Counted from the stretch's first letter, positions 1-11,013 are shown. The stretch is 64,000 bases of DNA from Akebia trifoliata (GCA_017979445.1 CM030706.1:20105884-20169883); one strand, 5' to 3'. Notes: a model not told the origin generated them from the letters alone. Translations and numbers: made by a program.

Positions 1-763
1 GATAACATTAATTCTGCTGTAAAAGGCACAATGAGACACCTATGGTTGCTCACCTCCAATGGAAGGGAGTACTACTCAAGGGTAAGGGATCTTTAGAAGG
101 GATAAGAATTTCTTTGAATCCATATAGTTGAGCTACAAACTAGCTCGTGAAGAGAAAAATAAATAAATAAATTCTAGATCTTTTTGTCATCACTCTGGTT
201 GGTCCTATCAAATAACATCAAAGATTCAACATGTCGATGAATATGAGTTCTACATTGAAATATTGGGCAAACTTCAATGACTATTTAGCCCATTCTTTAT
301 AGACAAGAAAAATGGGTATGAATCATCATGGCATTTGGTGCTACTTGTGCATACCCAATAAATATACATCTACCTTTCGTGTTGAAACGTTGTGCCTAAG
401 TATAAACATATTTGCAAACATTTTAAAATTTGCTTATTTTAGAGATGTTAGTTTGTTTGTATGTTATCATCTTATCAATGGTTTCAATAATTTAGGAACT
501 CAGGTAAGAGCTTGGGTAAATTAAATCTACTGTAAAAATGAAGTTCAATTTTTATTTTTTTCCTTGTTTTGATACTTGTATTGTATAAACAACTACAACA
601 CTACAATAATAATAAAAAGTAAAAATAAAAAACCCAATCAATTTTGAGAGAGAGAGAGAGAGACGACGACGATGATTTTCGTTTGGTTCTGTAACTCTTT
701 TTACAGAGAGAGAATTGATAGAGTTAAGTAGAGGGATTTAATATAAAAAAGAAACTTGAGTAA
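1..763. other. Host-like flank left of element C, no firm gene
   Basis: This is the left flank of element C. Once C is removed, it joins directly to the DNA at 22209. I recognise no protein in it. On the plus strand the first 81 bases are an open frame ending in tca-agg followed by gtaagg, which looks like a splice donor. A second exon-like piece lies at about 443-503, bounded by a ttttag acceptor and a cag/gtaaga donor. The two pieces do not join in frame under the simplest splicing, so this is only a hint of a gene. An (AG)n microsatellite at 646-662 runs into a short (ACG)n stretch at 663-671. Confidence 0.4.
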
Positions 764-768
764 GGGGC
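764..768. repeat. Target-site duplication of element C, left copy
   Basis: GGGGC directly precedes the left LTR end of C and is repeated exactly at 22204-22208 after the right LTR end. A perfect 5-bp duplication shows that C arose by one insertion event and defines both element ends. Confidence 0.9.
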
Positions 769-2508
769 TGAAAGCGCCCTCGATCCGCGGGGTGTGCGGA
801 TCCACTTTTGATTTTCGAGATTTGGGAGTCGCCACTTAGTTATTACGGTCTAGGAATCAAACATTGACTCAAAACGGATAAAACAACTAATCTACAAAAG
901 ATACTAAGTCCGGGGATCACGTTACAGGATTAGAAGGTGTTAGGCACCAACCATGCCTGGCAAACGTCGGTTCACTAATTCCCAAATAAAATTATATTGC
1001 TAAAAAGACCTAAATAAAAAAAAATTATTTATCTTTATGAATGCAACGGTTTTGTTCCCTTAGATCTGATAGAGCAGCTTCTTATACAGTACTCATCGCT
1101 TCGTTCTTTCACCGGATCTGATTTCTGATCTCCAAGTTGATGTATCTTCTTCTTAGATCTGTGAGTTTTTTGATTTTTTATGGATTTCAGGGTGTTTTAG
1201 AAGGGTTTTTGGGTATTTTTTGAGCTAAAGTTGGGGTATGGATGTTAGGTAAGGAGTTAGGGCTTCAAAATTAAGATTTTGGGAAGGTTAAGGAGGCTTT
1301 TTGACCTACTTTTTCTAGGGTTAATTTTTTTATTCGAAAATAAGTTGTAGGGACCCTTATTTATAGATTTTTTAAAGTGTTTTTTAGATAGAGTTAGTGT
1401 TTAATTATAATTATTTTAAATAGAGTTATTGTTTAATTAGAATTATTTTAAATAGAGTTAGTATTTAATTAGAATTATATTAGATAGTTTTATAGTTTAA
1501 TTATAATTCTATTAGATGTTTTAGAGTTTAATTAGGTTTCTTTTAGATAGTTTTAGAGTTTAATTAGAATTTTTTTAGATAGTTTTTGAGTTTAATTAGA
1601 ATTCTATTAGGATTTTGACTTTGGTCTTGTTAGATTGATTTAGGATTTTGACTTAAGTCTCATTTGATTGACTTGACTTTAAGATTTTCACTTAAGTCTT
1701 ACTTGATTGACTTGAATTCAGGGTTTTGACTTAAGTCTTATTTGATTGACTTGACTTTAGGATTTTGACTTAAATCTTACTTGATTGACTTGACTTTAGG
1801 ATTTTAACTTAAGTCATACTTGATTGACTTGACTTTAGGATTTTGACTTAAGTCTTACTTCATTGACTTGAATTTTAATTAGGATTTCACTTTACATTAA
1901 TTAATGTTTTAATTATAATTTCAGAATTTTTAACTATTAAAATTATAAAATTACTATTTTACCCTTGAAAATGACTTTTTGCGTTTTAAGTCATTTTTTA
2001 ATGCTCCATGATGTTTTAGAATCGATTTTTCGTAAGGAATTCAATGGGAATATTGATTTTTGTCATTTATAAATTTTTTTGTGCGAAATGATCGTGAACT
2101 TTATGAGGGGCATTTTCATAATTTTGTCGAATTTTATGAAAATTGACAAAGTGACTTATTTGGTTTCAATTTATTATTTTATGTGTTTGAAAGGGTTTTC
2201 CTAGGCGTAATGTAGGCTCTAGGGTTGTTTTGTAGTTAGGGGTATTTTGGTAATTTGATCATTTTTTAGTAATTTTTATTATAAAACTTTTTTTTTCTGT
2301 AAGATGATGATTTCTATGTTTTTGGGGTTATATTTTTCTAGCATAGTGTGGTTTCTACAGTTTTGTTAGTTTGAGATACCTCATCCGAATTTTTAAAACA
2401 TATCTAACAATAAAATATAGCAATGGAATAATCATCAATCATTGGGAACCATTGCAATCAGGTTGACGAGTTGATTAATCAAGCGAATGTAAAAATAGGG
2501 TGTCTACA
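769..2508 (-). repeat. 3' LTR of element C
   Basis: On the minus strand this LTR begins TGTAGACACC and ends CGCTTTCA. It matches the 5' LTR at 20516-22203 and, more distantly, the LTRs of element A. A TATA box (TATAAATA on the minus strand) lies at 1358-1365. Two internal short-period repeats are visible: units of about 30-36 bp built on a tagagtttaattagaatt motif (about 1380-1600) and units of about 44 bp built on gacttaagtcttacttgattgactt (about 1610-1880). Confidence 0.9.
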
Positions 2509-2919
2509 GATACCCCTTTTTAGTAGAGGGTTGAAGCAAACTAGATAGCAAATCTATTTGGTAGATAGTGCGATATCCGAATGTCAAAGCTAGTGACAGT
2601 TAATTTTGCAGTCTGATTTAACAATTCGTTGGGGCGTTCAGATCTTTGAGGGTAAAACTCTTCCCAAACTAAAAGGCTGTCAGATCCTCGAGCTTGAACT
2701 CTCACTGACGATGTCAGAACCTCGAATTTTAAAAAATTCTCCCTGACTAATGCAAAAGTGCATGTGTGTGCAATTGTGTGATACTTACTGAGTAAAAATG
2801 TGTTAGGTCCTAGAGATCTTCTCTCACTGACAATAATGATTCAAAATTGAAATGTGCTTATGCAACGAAAGCAGTCATGGTAAGGTTGAACAATGTGGTA
2901 ATTAGAGTCATAACATTGT

Positions 2920-3600
2920 AGGAACTTCATTAAATCCTATTTGAAATTCTATTTTAAAGTTCGAAAAAATTTGAGTCTCATTTATCGGACTCGAGCCTAT
3001 TGTAGCGACGCTTCTCGGGCTAAGGAACTTAAACAATCCTGTTAATCTATTCTATAATTCAAAAAAAATTGGAGTCTCGTTTCTCGGACACAAACTTACT
3101 AAACCACGTTTCTCGGACTCAGATTTATAGGAACTTAAACAATCCTATTAATTCATTCTATGATTAAAAAAAAATTGGAGTCTTGTTTCTTGGACTCGAA
3201 CTTACTAAGCCACGTTTCTCGGACTTAGATTTGTAGGAACTTAAACAATTATATTAATTTATTCTGTGATTCAAAAAAAGTTGGAGTCTCATTTCTCGGA
3301 CTCGAACTCACTAAGCCACGTTTCTCGGGCTCAGATTTATAGGAACTTAAACAATCCTATTAATTCATTCTATGACTCAAAAAAGTTGGAGTCTCGTTTC
3401 TTAGACTCGAACTTACTAAGCCACGCTTCTCGGGCTAAGGTTTACAAGAACTTAAACAATCTTATTAATTCATTCTATGATTCAAAAATGTTTGAGTCTC
3501 ATTTTACGAACTCGAACTTATTGGAGCCACGCTTCTCGGGCTTAGATTATAGGAACTTAAGCAATCCTATTAATTCATTCTATGATTCAAAATCGAGCTC
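2920..3600 (-). repeat. Tandem array of about 105-bp units in C
   Basis: Six to seven copies recur every 105-107 bp, recognisable by the plus-strand phrases 'gaacttaaacaatcctatta' and 'gagtctcgtttctcggactc'. Because the period is close to 35 codons, an artificial 128-residue plus-strand frame (3266-3652) with a 35-residue repeat runs through the array. I regard that frame as a by-product of the repeat. Confidence 0.9.
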
Positions 3601-4189
3601 AAAGTTTCAAAGATCTAGCTTTTATTGGCTTATCATGCATCTGGATTCATAATTATCATTGGACTTCATCGGACTTTTAAGTAAGATTTTCCTTTTTATC
3701 ATATGATTAAGAACAAAATTTTAGAATTAAATGACCTTCAAAAATGCCCCTAGTTTCAAGGTTGATTTTAGTTGGTACTTGATTATGAGACTGATGGAAT
3801 GGATTACGCTTGAAAAATATGGACTCTAATGTATAACAGATAGAAGAACTGACATTCTCTTAAATTTAAGACTCTTAAGATTATCATATGTGCAATAAAG
3901 GATTGATCATTTTCTTTTGAATTTCTTTTGAAAAATGCTTGAGCTGGACTTAAAAAATCTTGATAAATATTAGAATAGAAGATCTTTCTCTTCAAAGTGG
4001 TTGATGATTCTACATCTTCCATTAGTGAGCACTTGAATAAGTAAACATACTCTTGAAGATCTTACAATGTTCAAGATGACTTTTAATTTTTTTGACTTCA
4101 ACATTGTCTTTGTCGGATGTTGTGGCTTGAATGATTCTGTATTTCCTAGTTTCTGCACAAGTTTCCTTCTGAATTTGATGATGCCCTAA

Positions 4190-4380
4190 TTTTTGCTTAG
4201 GTTGCCTTTCTAGGTTTTCAACCTAGTGGGTTTTTCTTTTCTTTTTCTAAAAATGCCTTGATTTTTGCCTAGGTCGCCTTTCTAGGTTTTCAACCTAGCA
4301 GGCTTTCTTTTTTATGGTTATACCCTAACTTTTTCCTAAGTCGCCTTTGCGAGTTTTCGACTTAGTGGACTTCTCTTTTT
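4190..4380 (-). repeat. Three-copy repeat of about 65 bp in C
   Basis: Three units contain a 'gcctttctaggttttcaacctag' type phrase. The reverse complement matches the array at 37580-37810 in element A, where the wording is gttgaaaacccgaaaagggcg. This shared array is typical of the region after integrase in Ogre/Tat-like elements (family knowledge). Confidence 0.8.
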
Positions 4381-5039
4381 TTCTCGCTGATCTTGAATAT
4401 TCATCTCGACAGCTTCTTGGTTCCTTACACCTTAACCGAGTCAATTAGCATTTAGGAGGACTTAATAGGTGGGCTTATGACATAGTTTAGAAAGAAAGGG
4501 TAAAAGACTTCAACTTTCCAAAATGCCCTTAGTCTAATATTATCTTTTTTTGTCATTCTTTTTTGTAAATTCTTTTGACTTTTTTTCTAATGCCCCTAGT
4601 TTGGCATTTTTTTCTTTTTATCAATTCTTTTGATTTCTTTTTAATGCTCCTAGTTTGGCATTCTTTACTTTTGAATCTTTTAATAAGGGATTTTCTATTT
4701 AGATGACACTTTTCTTAAGAGAATACACTTATTCTTTGCGTGACCGGGCCTGAAATAACTTCTCAAATTGCCTACGTACCCCAAATATTTTTTTTTCTTT
4801 TGGAATTAGGTCAAAACGTAGTTCATACTTAGACTTCTCTCCCGAGGTTGGTTGGTATGGTTTAAAAAGAAGAGGCTATTGATTTTTTTTCAGAGGCTGC
4901 AATGGGGCTTAAAGAAGATTATCTTTTCTTTGGTAAGACAGGAAAATAGTTCGACCAAAGAAGGCCTCATTTGGTGAAGTGTTAATTGATTTGGTTAAAG
5001 TTCTAGGAACTTGATGTCTTAATTGCTCTGTCAAGGAAG

Positions 5040-5170
5040 GTCTTTTTTTGAGAAAAAATAATCTTCAGTCTTATTCTGAGAAGGGTTAATCTTCAGTCTT
5101 TTCTGAGAAGGAGTAATCTTCAGTATTCTTTTGAGAATGAGTAATCTTTAGTCTTCTTTTACGAAGTTGA
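5040..5170 (-). repeat. Short tandem repeat, about 30-36 bp units, in C
   Basis: About four copies of 'taatcttcagtcttttctgagaag' follow one another. Nothing coding is seen. Confidence 0.8.
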
Positions 5171-5292
5171 GTGTGATTGAGTTCTTTGTATTTGACATTG
5201 ACTCATTCAACAATTTTCAAACTTTGAAGAAAATCTCATGTTCTTTTGTGAATGATGACTTTTTTCTCTAAGTAAAAAACATGATGGATCCC

Positions 5293-5532
5293 TTATTGCG
5301 GGCTTTGGCACATTTGTGATGATTTCATCATTCTTGATCGATAATCTTTAATCTTAAAGTTCAGCCTCGATTCATGCCTTGATCTATTTTGGTACAACCT
5401 ATCCTCATGATACCATGTAGGAACGTTGTTGAATTTCTCAAATAAGTTTATTATTCTCTCATGTTTTTCTGAGGATAACGTAATACCCATTTGCACCTTT
5501 TGAGTGTACTCTTTAATTTCAATATTTATCAA
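5293..5532 (-). pseudogene. Remnant of reverse transcriptase N-terminal region, element C
   Basis: A 79-codon minus-strand frame resembles the segment just before the reverse transcriptase of Ogre/Tat elements. It shows a V-Q-M-G-I-T-L-S-S pattern, then an 'I-x-x-L-F-E-K-F-x-x-V-P-T-W' segment where the family has a conserved aromatic 'F-A-W-S-Y' patch. Everything after this point in pol is missing, because the sequence goes straight into noncoding DNA. It is not expected to be functional. The match is by recognition of the family pattern only. Confidence 0.5.
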
Positions 5533-5751
5533 ATTTGATTAGTGAGATTTAAGTAATTTCTCCTGTTAGATTTTACGTTCACATCATTATTGTACGCATG
5601 ATAATCAAAAGTTTATTTATTTATTAGAATAAAAATATAAACTAACAAACCTGACTAAAGCCCAAAATTAAAGATGACTAACTGAACTCAAAGATTGATG
5701 CAACTGAAGCTAAAAAAAAATTAAGGAGACTTAAAAAAATGACATAATTCT

Positions 5752-5756
5752 GAATG
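5752..5756. repeat. Target-site duplication of element D, left copy
   Basis: GAATG precedes the left LTR of D and is repeated exactly at 16005-16009. Confidence 0.95.
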
Positions 5757-6987
5757 TGATGAGTGTCTCCAAACACTCAATTATACGCACATTTTCTGGA
5801 TATTTATCTTGATTTTTGTACCTATTTCTCTATATTAAGATAATAATCATGATAAGCCTCAAACCACCACGTTGCATGTTAATTAGGCTTAATTATATAT
5901 AAATAAATTCATTTACTAGATAAATCTAATTACTTGTGTTTCTTGTGCAGAAAATCAACAATTTGGAATCAAAATCTCAAGGCAAAAGCATTTGGGCCCA
6001 CTTTGGAATGCCCTAACACTTTGGAATGCCCCAACACTTTGGAATGCCCTAATCCTTAACTCATATTCTCCTCTTTTGTCTTTTTGTGCAAAGAAAAGTA
6101 GAGGCTACTTTTAGACTCTTCTACACACATTTTTTTCTATAAATAGAGCTTTCATTTCTAGAGAAAGGGTCCCATCTTGGTTCTCTTATCCAAGACTCCT
6201 TTAATCTAAGGCTCTTTGCCTATTCTCTTATTTTTTGTATTTTCATTTTCTAGTTATTTTCTTTTGGTTAACTAGTCTTGTAAGAAGTAGAAGAAGAAGA
6301 AGTTGTAATTTTCTCCATGAAATGAAGAAAAGTTCTTTCATCTCTTATCTTCCCTCTCTTGCAATGACATTAGGCTAAGTTCCCCTCCATTGGAGAGTGG
6401 AAAAACCTAGAGCAAGTTCTTGTGTTATTTCTAATTTTATGCCTTTCTTTTATTTAAAATGCTTATGAATTTTCTTTAAGTTTCTTGCACATTTTATTCT
6501 TAATATAGATACTTTATGCTTAGATTAGATCAAGATAAAGTATGTTTAAATTAGATAATTTGTAGTAAGAAGTTCTCAAGAAATTCTACTTTATTTTTGT
6601 TCCTTTATTTCATTTTAATTGCAAAACTTTCCGATCTAAGGAGCTAACACCAAGCCCTTATGATTGAGTTATAAAAAGGCTAGAGACTAGAAATTGCTCA
6701 TTAACATGTTTTAGGTAGATCCACCTCCAATGGTGTTTTAATTCATAAGTGTACTTGCTTTTAATTTCATTTAGTTTAGTTTATTTTCTAGCTATTTTAC
6801 ATCTTCTTATAAGTTCAAAAATACAAAAAAAAACAGTTTTAATTCCTTTTAGTTAATTTGAATTTTGTCTTCTTAGCTTAGCTCTATTCCTCCTTTCTCT
6901 TGGGTTCGATCCCCTACTTGCCCCACAAGTAAGGTAAAACTAAGATTATTATTAACTCTGGTGAGAAGAACAACGATAGTCTCATCA
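5757..6987 (+). repeat. 5' LTR of element D
   Basis: This LTR runs from TGATGAG to CTCATCA. Four bases in, a perfect GAGTGT/ACACTC hairpin with a 6-nt loop occurs. A 20-bp unit 'actttggaatgcccyaac' is repeated three times near 6001-6056. A TATA box lies at 6138-6145, and a purine-rich gaagaagaagaag stretch lies downstream at about 6290. Confidence 0.95.
6138..6145 (+). promoter_or_regulatory. TATA box in D 5' LTR
   Basis: TATAAATA sits about 380 bp into the LTR and is followed by a CT/AG-rich stretch. The same box is kept in the 3' LTR at 15156-15163. It would drive the genomic RNA of D. Only its sequence and position support the call. Confidence 0.65.
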
Positions 6988-6993
6988 GAATTT

Positions 6994-7011
6994 TGGCGCG
7001 GCTGCCGGGGA
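6994..7011 (+). promoter_or_regulatory. Primer-binding site of element D
   Basis: TGGCGCGGCTGCCGGGGA begins 7 bases after the 5' LTR. It resembles the tRNA-Asp type primer site (TGGCGCCGTTGCCGGGGA) widespread in Athila-like elements, with two mismatches, which may weaken priming. Confidence 0.8.
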
Positions 7012-8184
7012 AAGGTAAAGTTAGTAGTGGTAAGTTTTGATTTAAAAATTTTTTTTTTTCATTTTTTTTTATTTTCTTTTTTTTCTTTTGGTTTCTTTCT
7101 ATAAGTTCAAGTGTTCTTGAGATTTTAAGAGAGAAGAAAGAAGAAAAAAAACATTGAAAAAAAAAAAAGTCATTCTCGTTTTCTTTTTCACCCTTGACAG
7201 CAGAACTTAAACTGACGGTAACTTTCTACTCCGATCTCCGATTATCTATTAGTATATATCGATTTGGGGTAGAACGAAATTTTCTATAAAATGTGACAAA
7301 GTCAGCAAGATAGCGGTAAGTCAGATTCTGTTTTTGAGTCCATTTACTATCATTTCTGCTAACATTTTTGTTTTGCTTCTTGTAGGTGAACATTTTTTTT
7401 TCTTTTTTCTTCTTTTCTTTCAATTTCCTTTAATCTTTAGTTAGGTTTATTTTTCTGTTTTAGAAACTCTTGTATAAGATTTCTTGTAATTTTTATTAAT
7501 TATCCAAGAAGGCTTGGATTGTAATAGACTAAGGAAGGACGACGGGCGGACAATACCGTCACGGCTTCTTAGGTTCGCACACCAAAATTGGAGTTGGTGG
7601 CCTAAGTCGACTCAAACCGTCTTCACCCCGTCTAGCACGGGAGGTAATCCCGAAACACCCACGCCTCTCTTTGCTAGTGGGTTACTCCTTGCCTTTGTAT
7701 GTTATTTTTCCAATTTGCACACACTTGGAATAGTTAATTAAGTAGTAAAGAGCACCCCTCTCCTAGGGATGGCATGATAAGATAAGGATTGGAAGTCATT
7801 ACCAATTCCTTGCTCTAATTAGGATAATCAATTCACTAGTCATCCAATCAAATTAATTAAAATCAATTAGACTTGACTATAGGGCCCACGAGTTCAATAG
7901 GAGAAATTTCACTTCAAGTTGTGCCAATTGCGCTTCTTGGTCATTTTTGTATCTAGTAAGATCTTGCCCTTTGAGGTGATAGACTCAGTCTATTCAAGAA
8001 AGGAAGGTATTTAAGCGTGCTCTTGCTTATGCATTATGCGCCTCCTCCGATCTGGAGATCCGAATGATTAAAACTTGATTTCATAGAATCGAGTTGGAAG
8101 GCTAGTTGCGCTATTTCTACCCAGTTAGGAGCTGTCTAGCTTTAGGCAACCTATCTAGGTCCAGTCTTTTCTTTTCGTGATTGT
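7012..8184 (+). other. 5' leader of element D
   Basis: This is untranslated leader between primer site and gag. The first 450 bases are poly-T and poly-A rich. The part at 7500-7740 is GC-richer (a 'gacgacgggcggacaataccgtcacgg' patch, with stop-free frames that I do not believe code). The part at 7930-8100 contains a block also found in the leaders of elements A (about 34690-34880) and C (about 18240-18420, opposite strand), including a small hairpin at 7979-7993. Confidence 0.7.
7979..7993 (+). promoter_or_regulatory. Conserved leader hairpin of D (ATAGAC-TCA-GTCTAT)
   Basis: A perfect 6-bp stem with a 3-nt loop lies 190 bp before the gag start. The same stem with loop TAC occurs at 34766-34780 in A and at 18340-18354 in C (minus strand). 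It might help package or dimerise the RNA genome; that role is inferred only from position and conservation. Confidence 0.5.
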
Positions 8185-11013
8185 TTGATCGACTGTGTGA
8201 TTTGTATGCTTGGTAGACGTTTACAAAATAACGTGTTAGAACCATTTGATCCTGAGATCAAACGTACCATCAGTAGGATACGCAAAACACCATCAGTAGT
8301 TATGATAGGTGATCGAGAGCGAACTCTCAATGAGCTCTTCGCTCCAGGTTCCGCATCTCCTCCCACATGCATTGTTTTACCATTGAACAATGCACCTCAG
8401 TTTGAAATTAGGGCTGCCACCATCAATATGCTCCCTAAGTTCCACGGTTTAGAGCGTGAACAACCTTACACCCATCTTAATCGATTCTTGACTATATGTC
8501 AAACTTTTAGAAATCAGAATCTAGATAAGGAGAGTATCAAGCTTATTCTGTTCCCGTTATCCTTGGAAGACCACGTAGCTGCGTGGTTGAACTCCCTAAC
8601 ACCCAATTCCATATCTACCTGGGATGTTCTATCCAACAAATTTATGGCCAAATTCTACCCCGTGGCCAAAACTGAGAAAATGAAGGATTCTATTAGAAAT
8701 TTTAGAGCCCGTCTTGATGATGAATTTTCCCAAACTTGGGAAAGATTCAATGATTTATTGGTCAAATACCCACACCATGGCATTGACAAAGCACAGTTGG
8801 TGCAAAGTTTTTATAGAGGATTAACAATGAATCAACGTACCTTAGTTGAGTCAATGCATAAGGGTCAGTTCATGAACCAGACTCCCAACCAAGCGTATGA
8901 TTTCCTCGTAGAATTAGCTGAGAGTGCTCAAAATTGGAGCACTAACCAAGAAGAATTTGATAGAGACGATCCGGTTAGGAAGACAGGCATGTATGAGATG
9001 AAGGCAGACCCTGATCTCAAAAATGTCATGTGTAGTCTAGTGAGTGGGATGAATAATCTCACGAAGAAGTTAGATGCCTTTACCATCTCAACATCCAAAC
9101 CTCACCTAGACCCTCGTACAATTTCGCAAGTGACTGTCGAACCGAGTTCTTTGTGTGTCATATGCGACGGCATCGACTATTTGATCGAGTGTTGTCCCAC
9201 CTTGCCTCAAATCAAAGCTGAACAAGCAAATGCGATTAATGGCTATAGTACTTTTAGGAAGCCAACTCCAAACTCTTTTAGCCAAACGTATCACCCAGAT
9301 AATAGGTTCCATCCTAATTTCTCACACAGACAGAATGAACCTATTCAATCTAGTGGTCCGTCAGGTTACAATAGGAGTTTTCCTAGGCAATCTGGTTCTT
9401 CCACAAACCAAGCTATTGTTCCTCAAGTCCCTTATCAACCCCAACAATCTACCGATTGCAGAGCCATCATACCAGATCCCATGACCAATTACCAGCAGCC
9501 TGCCCAACAACAGTCATCTTTAGAATCTATGATTGCCGAGTTGATGAGGCAGCAACAGCAATTCATCCAAACTCAACAGCAAACCCATCAAATTCAAACT
9601 CAGATTAACCAGGTCACTACGCAATCCATAGCTAAGATGGAAGTTCAGTTGGGGCAGTTAGCTCTTTCCTTGAGTGGGAGAGAGAAAGGTCAATTTCCTA
9701 GTCAGACTATCCCTAACCCTAGAGGTCAACCTTTGATTCCAAACGGATCAAAAGGTCAATACGAAGTAAGAAGCCATTCTGGAGCTCCACAAGACTCAGT
9801 CCAGGCTATCCACACCTTGCGTTCGGGAAAGAAGGTGGACAACAAGGTCCAACCTATTGACACGGGAGAAAAGGTCTTAGAAAAGGACAAAGTTCAAAAA
9901 GAAGCCATAGAGTCTCCAACAGAGAAGAAGAAAGATTTGGAAAATCCTCCTATCATTTTGCCAATTCCAAAAGCTCCATTTCCCCATCGCCTTAGAGATT
10001 CTAAAAAAGGTAAGCAGTTTGAGGGTGTCTTAGAAGTCTTCCAAAATGTGCATATCAATATCCCATTCCTAGATGCCATTAAGCAGATACCTTCTTATGC
10101 GAAATTCTTAAAGGATTTGACCACAGCTTCAAGGAAAACACCATTTCCTCGGGAAGCTATTATGGCAGTCCAAGCTTCGTCACTCATCCAACAAACGATT
10201 GCACCAAAATTTAAGGATCCTGGATGTCCGACAATTTCTATTCGTATTGAAAATCAAGTGGTCGAAAAATGTCTCTTAGGCTTAGGGGCCAGTGTGAACC
10301 TTTTACCATATTCAGTTTATAAACAATTAGGTTTAGGGGTTTTGAAACCCACAGATATCACGTTGAGTCTAGCTGATAGGTCCATAAAAATTCCAAAGGG
10401 TATAGTTAAGGACGTGATAGTTAAAGTCAAAGATTTCTATTTTCCTGTTGACTTTGTTGTCTTAGACACAGAGCCAGTCATCAATTCGAATAGTCATATT
10501 CCTATCATCTTAGGACGTCCATTCTTAGCCACGTCTGACGCAGTCATTCGTTGTAGAAACGGAATTATGACTTTAGCATTTGGGGATATGAAAGTGAAAC
10601 TAAATGTCTTCCACAATTTCCAAGGAATTGATGTAGATGATGGTATGGAGGAAGTGAACATGATAGATACGCTAGTCAATCAAACGTATCAAGAATTAGG
10701 GTACTCTGATCCCCTAACGAAATGTTTGGCTCACTTTGGCCTTGACTTGGACGTAGAAGAGTCTATAAGCGAAGTCAATGCTTTGCTTGAATCCGTTCCA
10801 CTCTTAGATTCTGTGCGGTGGCACGTAAAAGCTGAAAGTCTTCCTGTGCGCACATCCAATCTTGTTCCTTCTCATGTCGTGCCTCCAAAATTGGAACTCA
10901 AGTCTCTTCCAGAGACCTTGAGATATGCATTTCTTGGCAAGAATCAAACCTTGCCTGTGATCATTTCCTCTCACCTCAATGAAGTCCAAGAGGGAAAGTT
11001 GTTAGGAGTATAA
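8185..11013 (+). CDS. Gag-protease polyprotein of element D
   Basis: This 942-codon frame is uninterrupted. It makes the structural Gag protein and the aspartic protease that would form virus-like particles in the cytoplasm. Residues about 60-240 form the capsid core (pattern L-x-R-F-L...F-P-L-S-L-x-D-x-A-x-x-W-L, then F-x-x-K-F-x-P...E-R-F-x-D-L-L-x-x-x-P-H-H-G). Residues about 420-500 are rich in Gln. A zinc-knuckle motif near residue 324 has C-x2-C-x4-Tyr-x4-C, with Tyr where His is expected. The protease lies at about 680-800, ending in a clear I-L-G-R-P-F motif. Its active-site loop reads L-G-L-G-A-S-V-N-L-L-P, with Gly at codon 699 (10279-10281) where the family has the catalytic Asp, so the protease should be dead. 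The start Met at 8185 opens the frame. The TAA at 11011 lies in the same frame as the reverse transcriptase that follows, so Gag-Pol was probably once continuous. Confidence 0.85.
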   Translation: MIDCVICMLGRRLQNNVLEPFDPEIKRTISRIRKTPSVVMIGDRERTLNELFAPGSASPPTCIVLPLNNAPQFEIRAATINMLPKFHGLEREQPYTHLNRFLTICQTFRNQNLDKESIKLILFPLSLEDHVAAWLNSLTPNSISTWDVLSNKFMAKFYPVAKTEKMKDSIRNFRARLDDEFSQTWERFNDLLVKYPHHGIDKAQLVQSFYRGLTMNQRTLVESMHKGQFMNQTPNQAYDFLVELAESAQNWSTNQEEFDRDDPVRKTGMYEMKADPDLKNVMCSLVSGMNNLTKKLDAFTISTSKPHLDPRTISQVTVEPSSLCVICDGIDYLIECCPTLPQIKAEQANAINGYSTFRKPTPNSFSQTYHPDNRFHPNFSHRQNEPIQSSGPSGYNRSFPRQSGSSTNQAIVPQVPYQPQQSTDCRAIIPDPMTNYQQPAQQQSSLESMIAELMRQQQQFIQTQQQTHQIQTQINQVTTQSIAKMEVQLGQLALSLSGREKGQFPSQTIPNPRGQPLIPNGSKGQYEVRSHSGAPQDSVQAIHTLRSGKKVDNKVQPIDTGEKVLEKDKVQKEAIESPTEKKKDLENPPIILPIPKAPFPHRLRDSKKGKQFEGVLEVFQNVHINIPFLDAIKQIPSYAKFLKDLTTASRKTPFPREAIMAVQASSLIQQTIAPKFKDPGCPTISIRIENQVVEKCLLGLGASVNLLPYSVYKQLGLGVLKPTDITLSLADRSIKIPKGIVKDVIVKVKDFYFPVDFVVLDTEPVINSNSHIPIILGRPFLATSDAVIRCRNGIMTLAFGDMKVKLNVFHNFQGIDVDDGMEEVNMIDTLVNQTYQELGYSDPLTKCLAHFGLDLDVEESISEVNALLESVPLLDSVRWHVKAESLPVRTSNLVPSHVVPPKLELKSLPETLRYAFLGKNQTLPVIISSHLNEVQEGKLLGV

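Larger units (their letters stand above)
2509..5756 (-). other. 3' internal noncoding region of element C
   Basis: This is the 3' part of C on the minus strand, between the D insertion point and the 3' LTR. It carries three tandem arrays, listed separately, and a short reverse-transcriptase remnant. The stretch beside the LTR (2509-2600) matches 40013-40110 just before A's 3' LTR, and 4740-4790 matches the post-integrase region of A at about 37290-37330. These parallels confirm the orientation. Open frames at 3804-4158 are short and resemble no known protein. Confidence 0.75.

Noticed and set aside
3266..3652. A 128-codon frame with a 35-residue repeat
   Set aside because: It follows from a tandem DNA repeat whose period is near a multiple of three. 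It lies on the antisense side of element C and has no start signals or domain.
5757..5790. TGATGAG followed by a GTGT/ACAC hairpin at the LTR start of D, resembling the core of a hammerhead ribozyme
   Set aside because: The conserved GAAA that must follow the stem is absent (TCAA is seen), and no matching cleavage stem is visible. It is most simply the LTR end.
7514..7741. A 75-codon frame in D's leader
   Set aside because: It lies in the untranslated leader, has no similarity I recognise, and its GC-rich patch better fits structured RNA.
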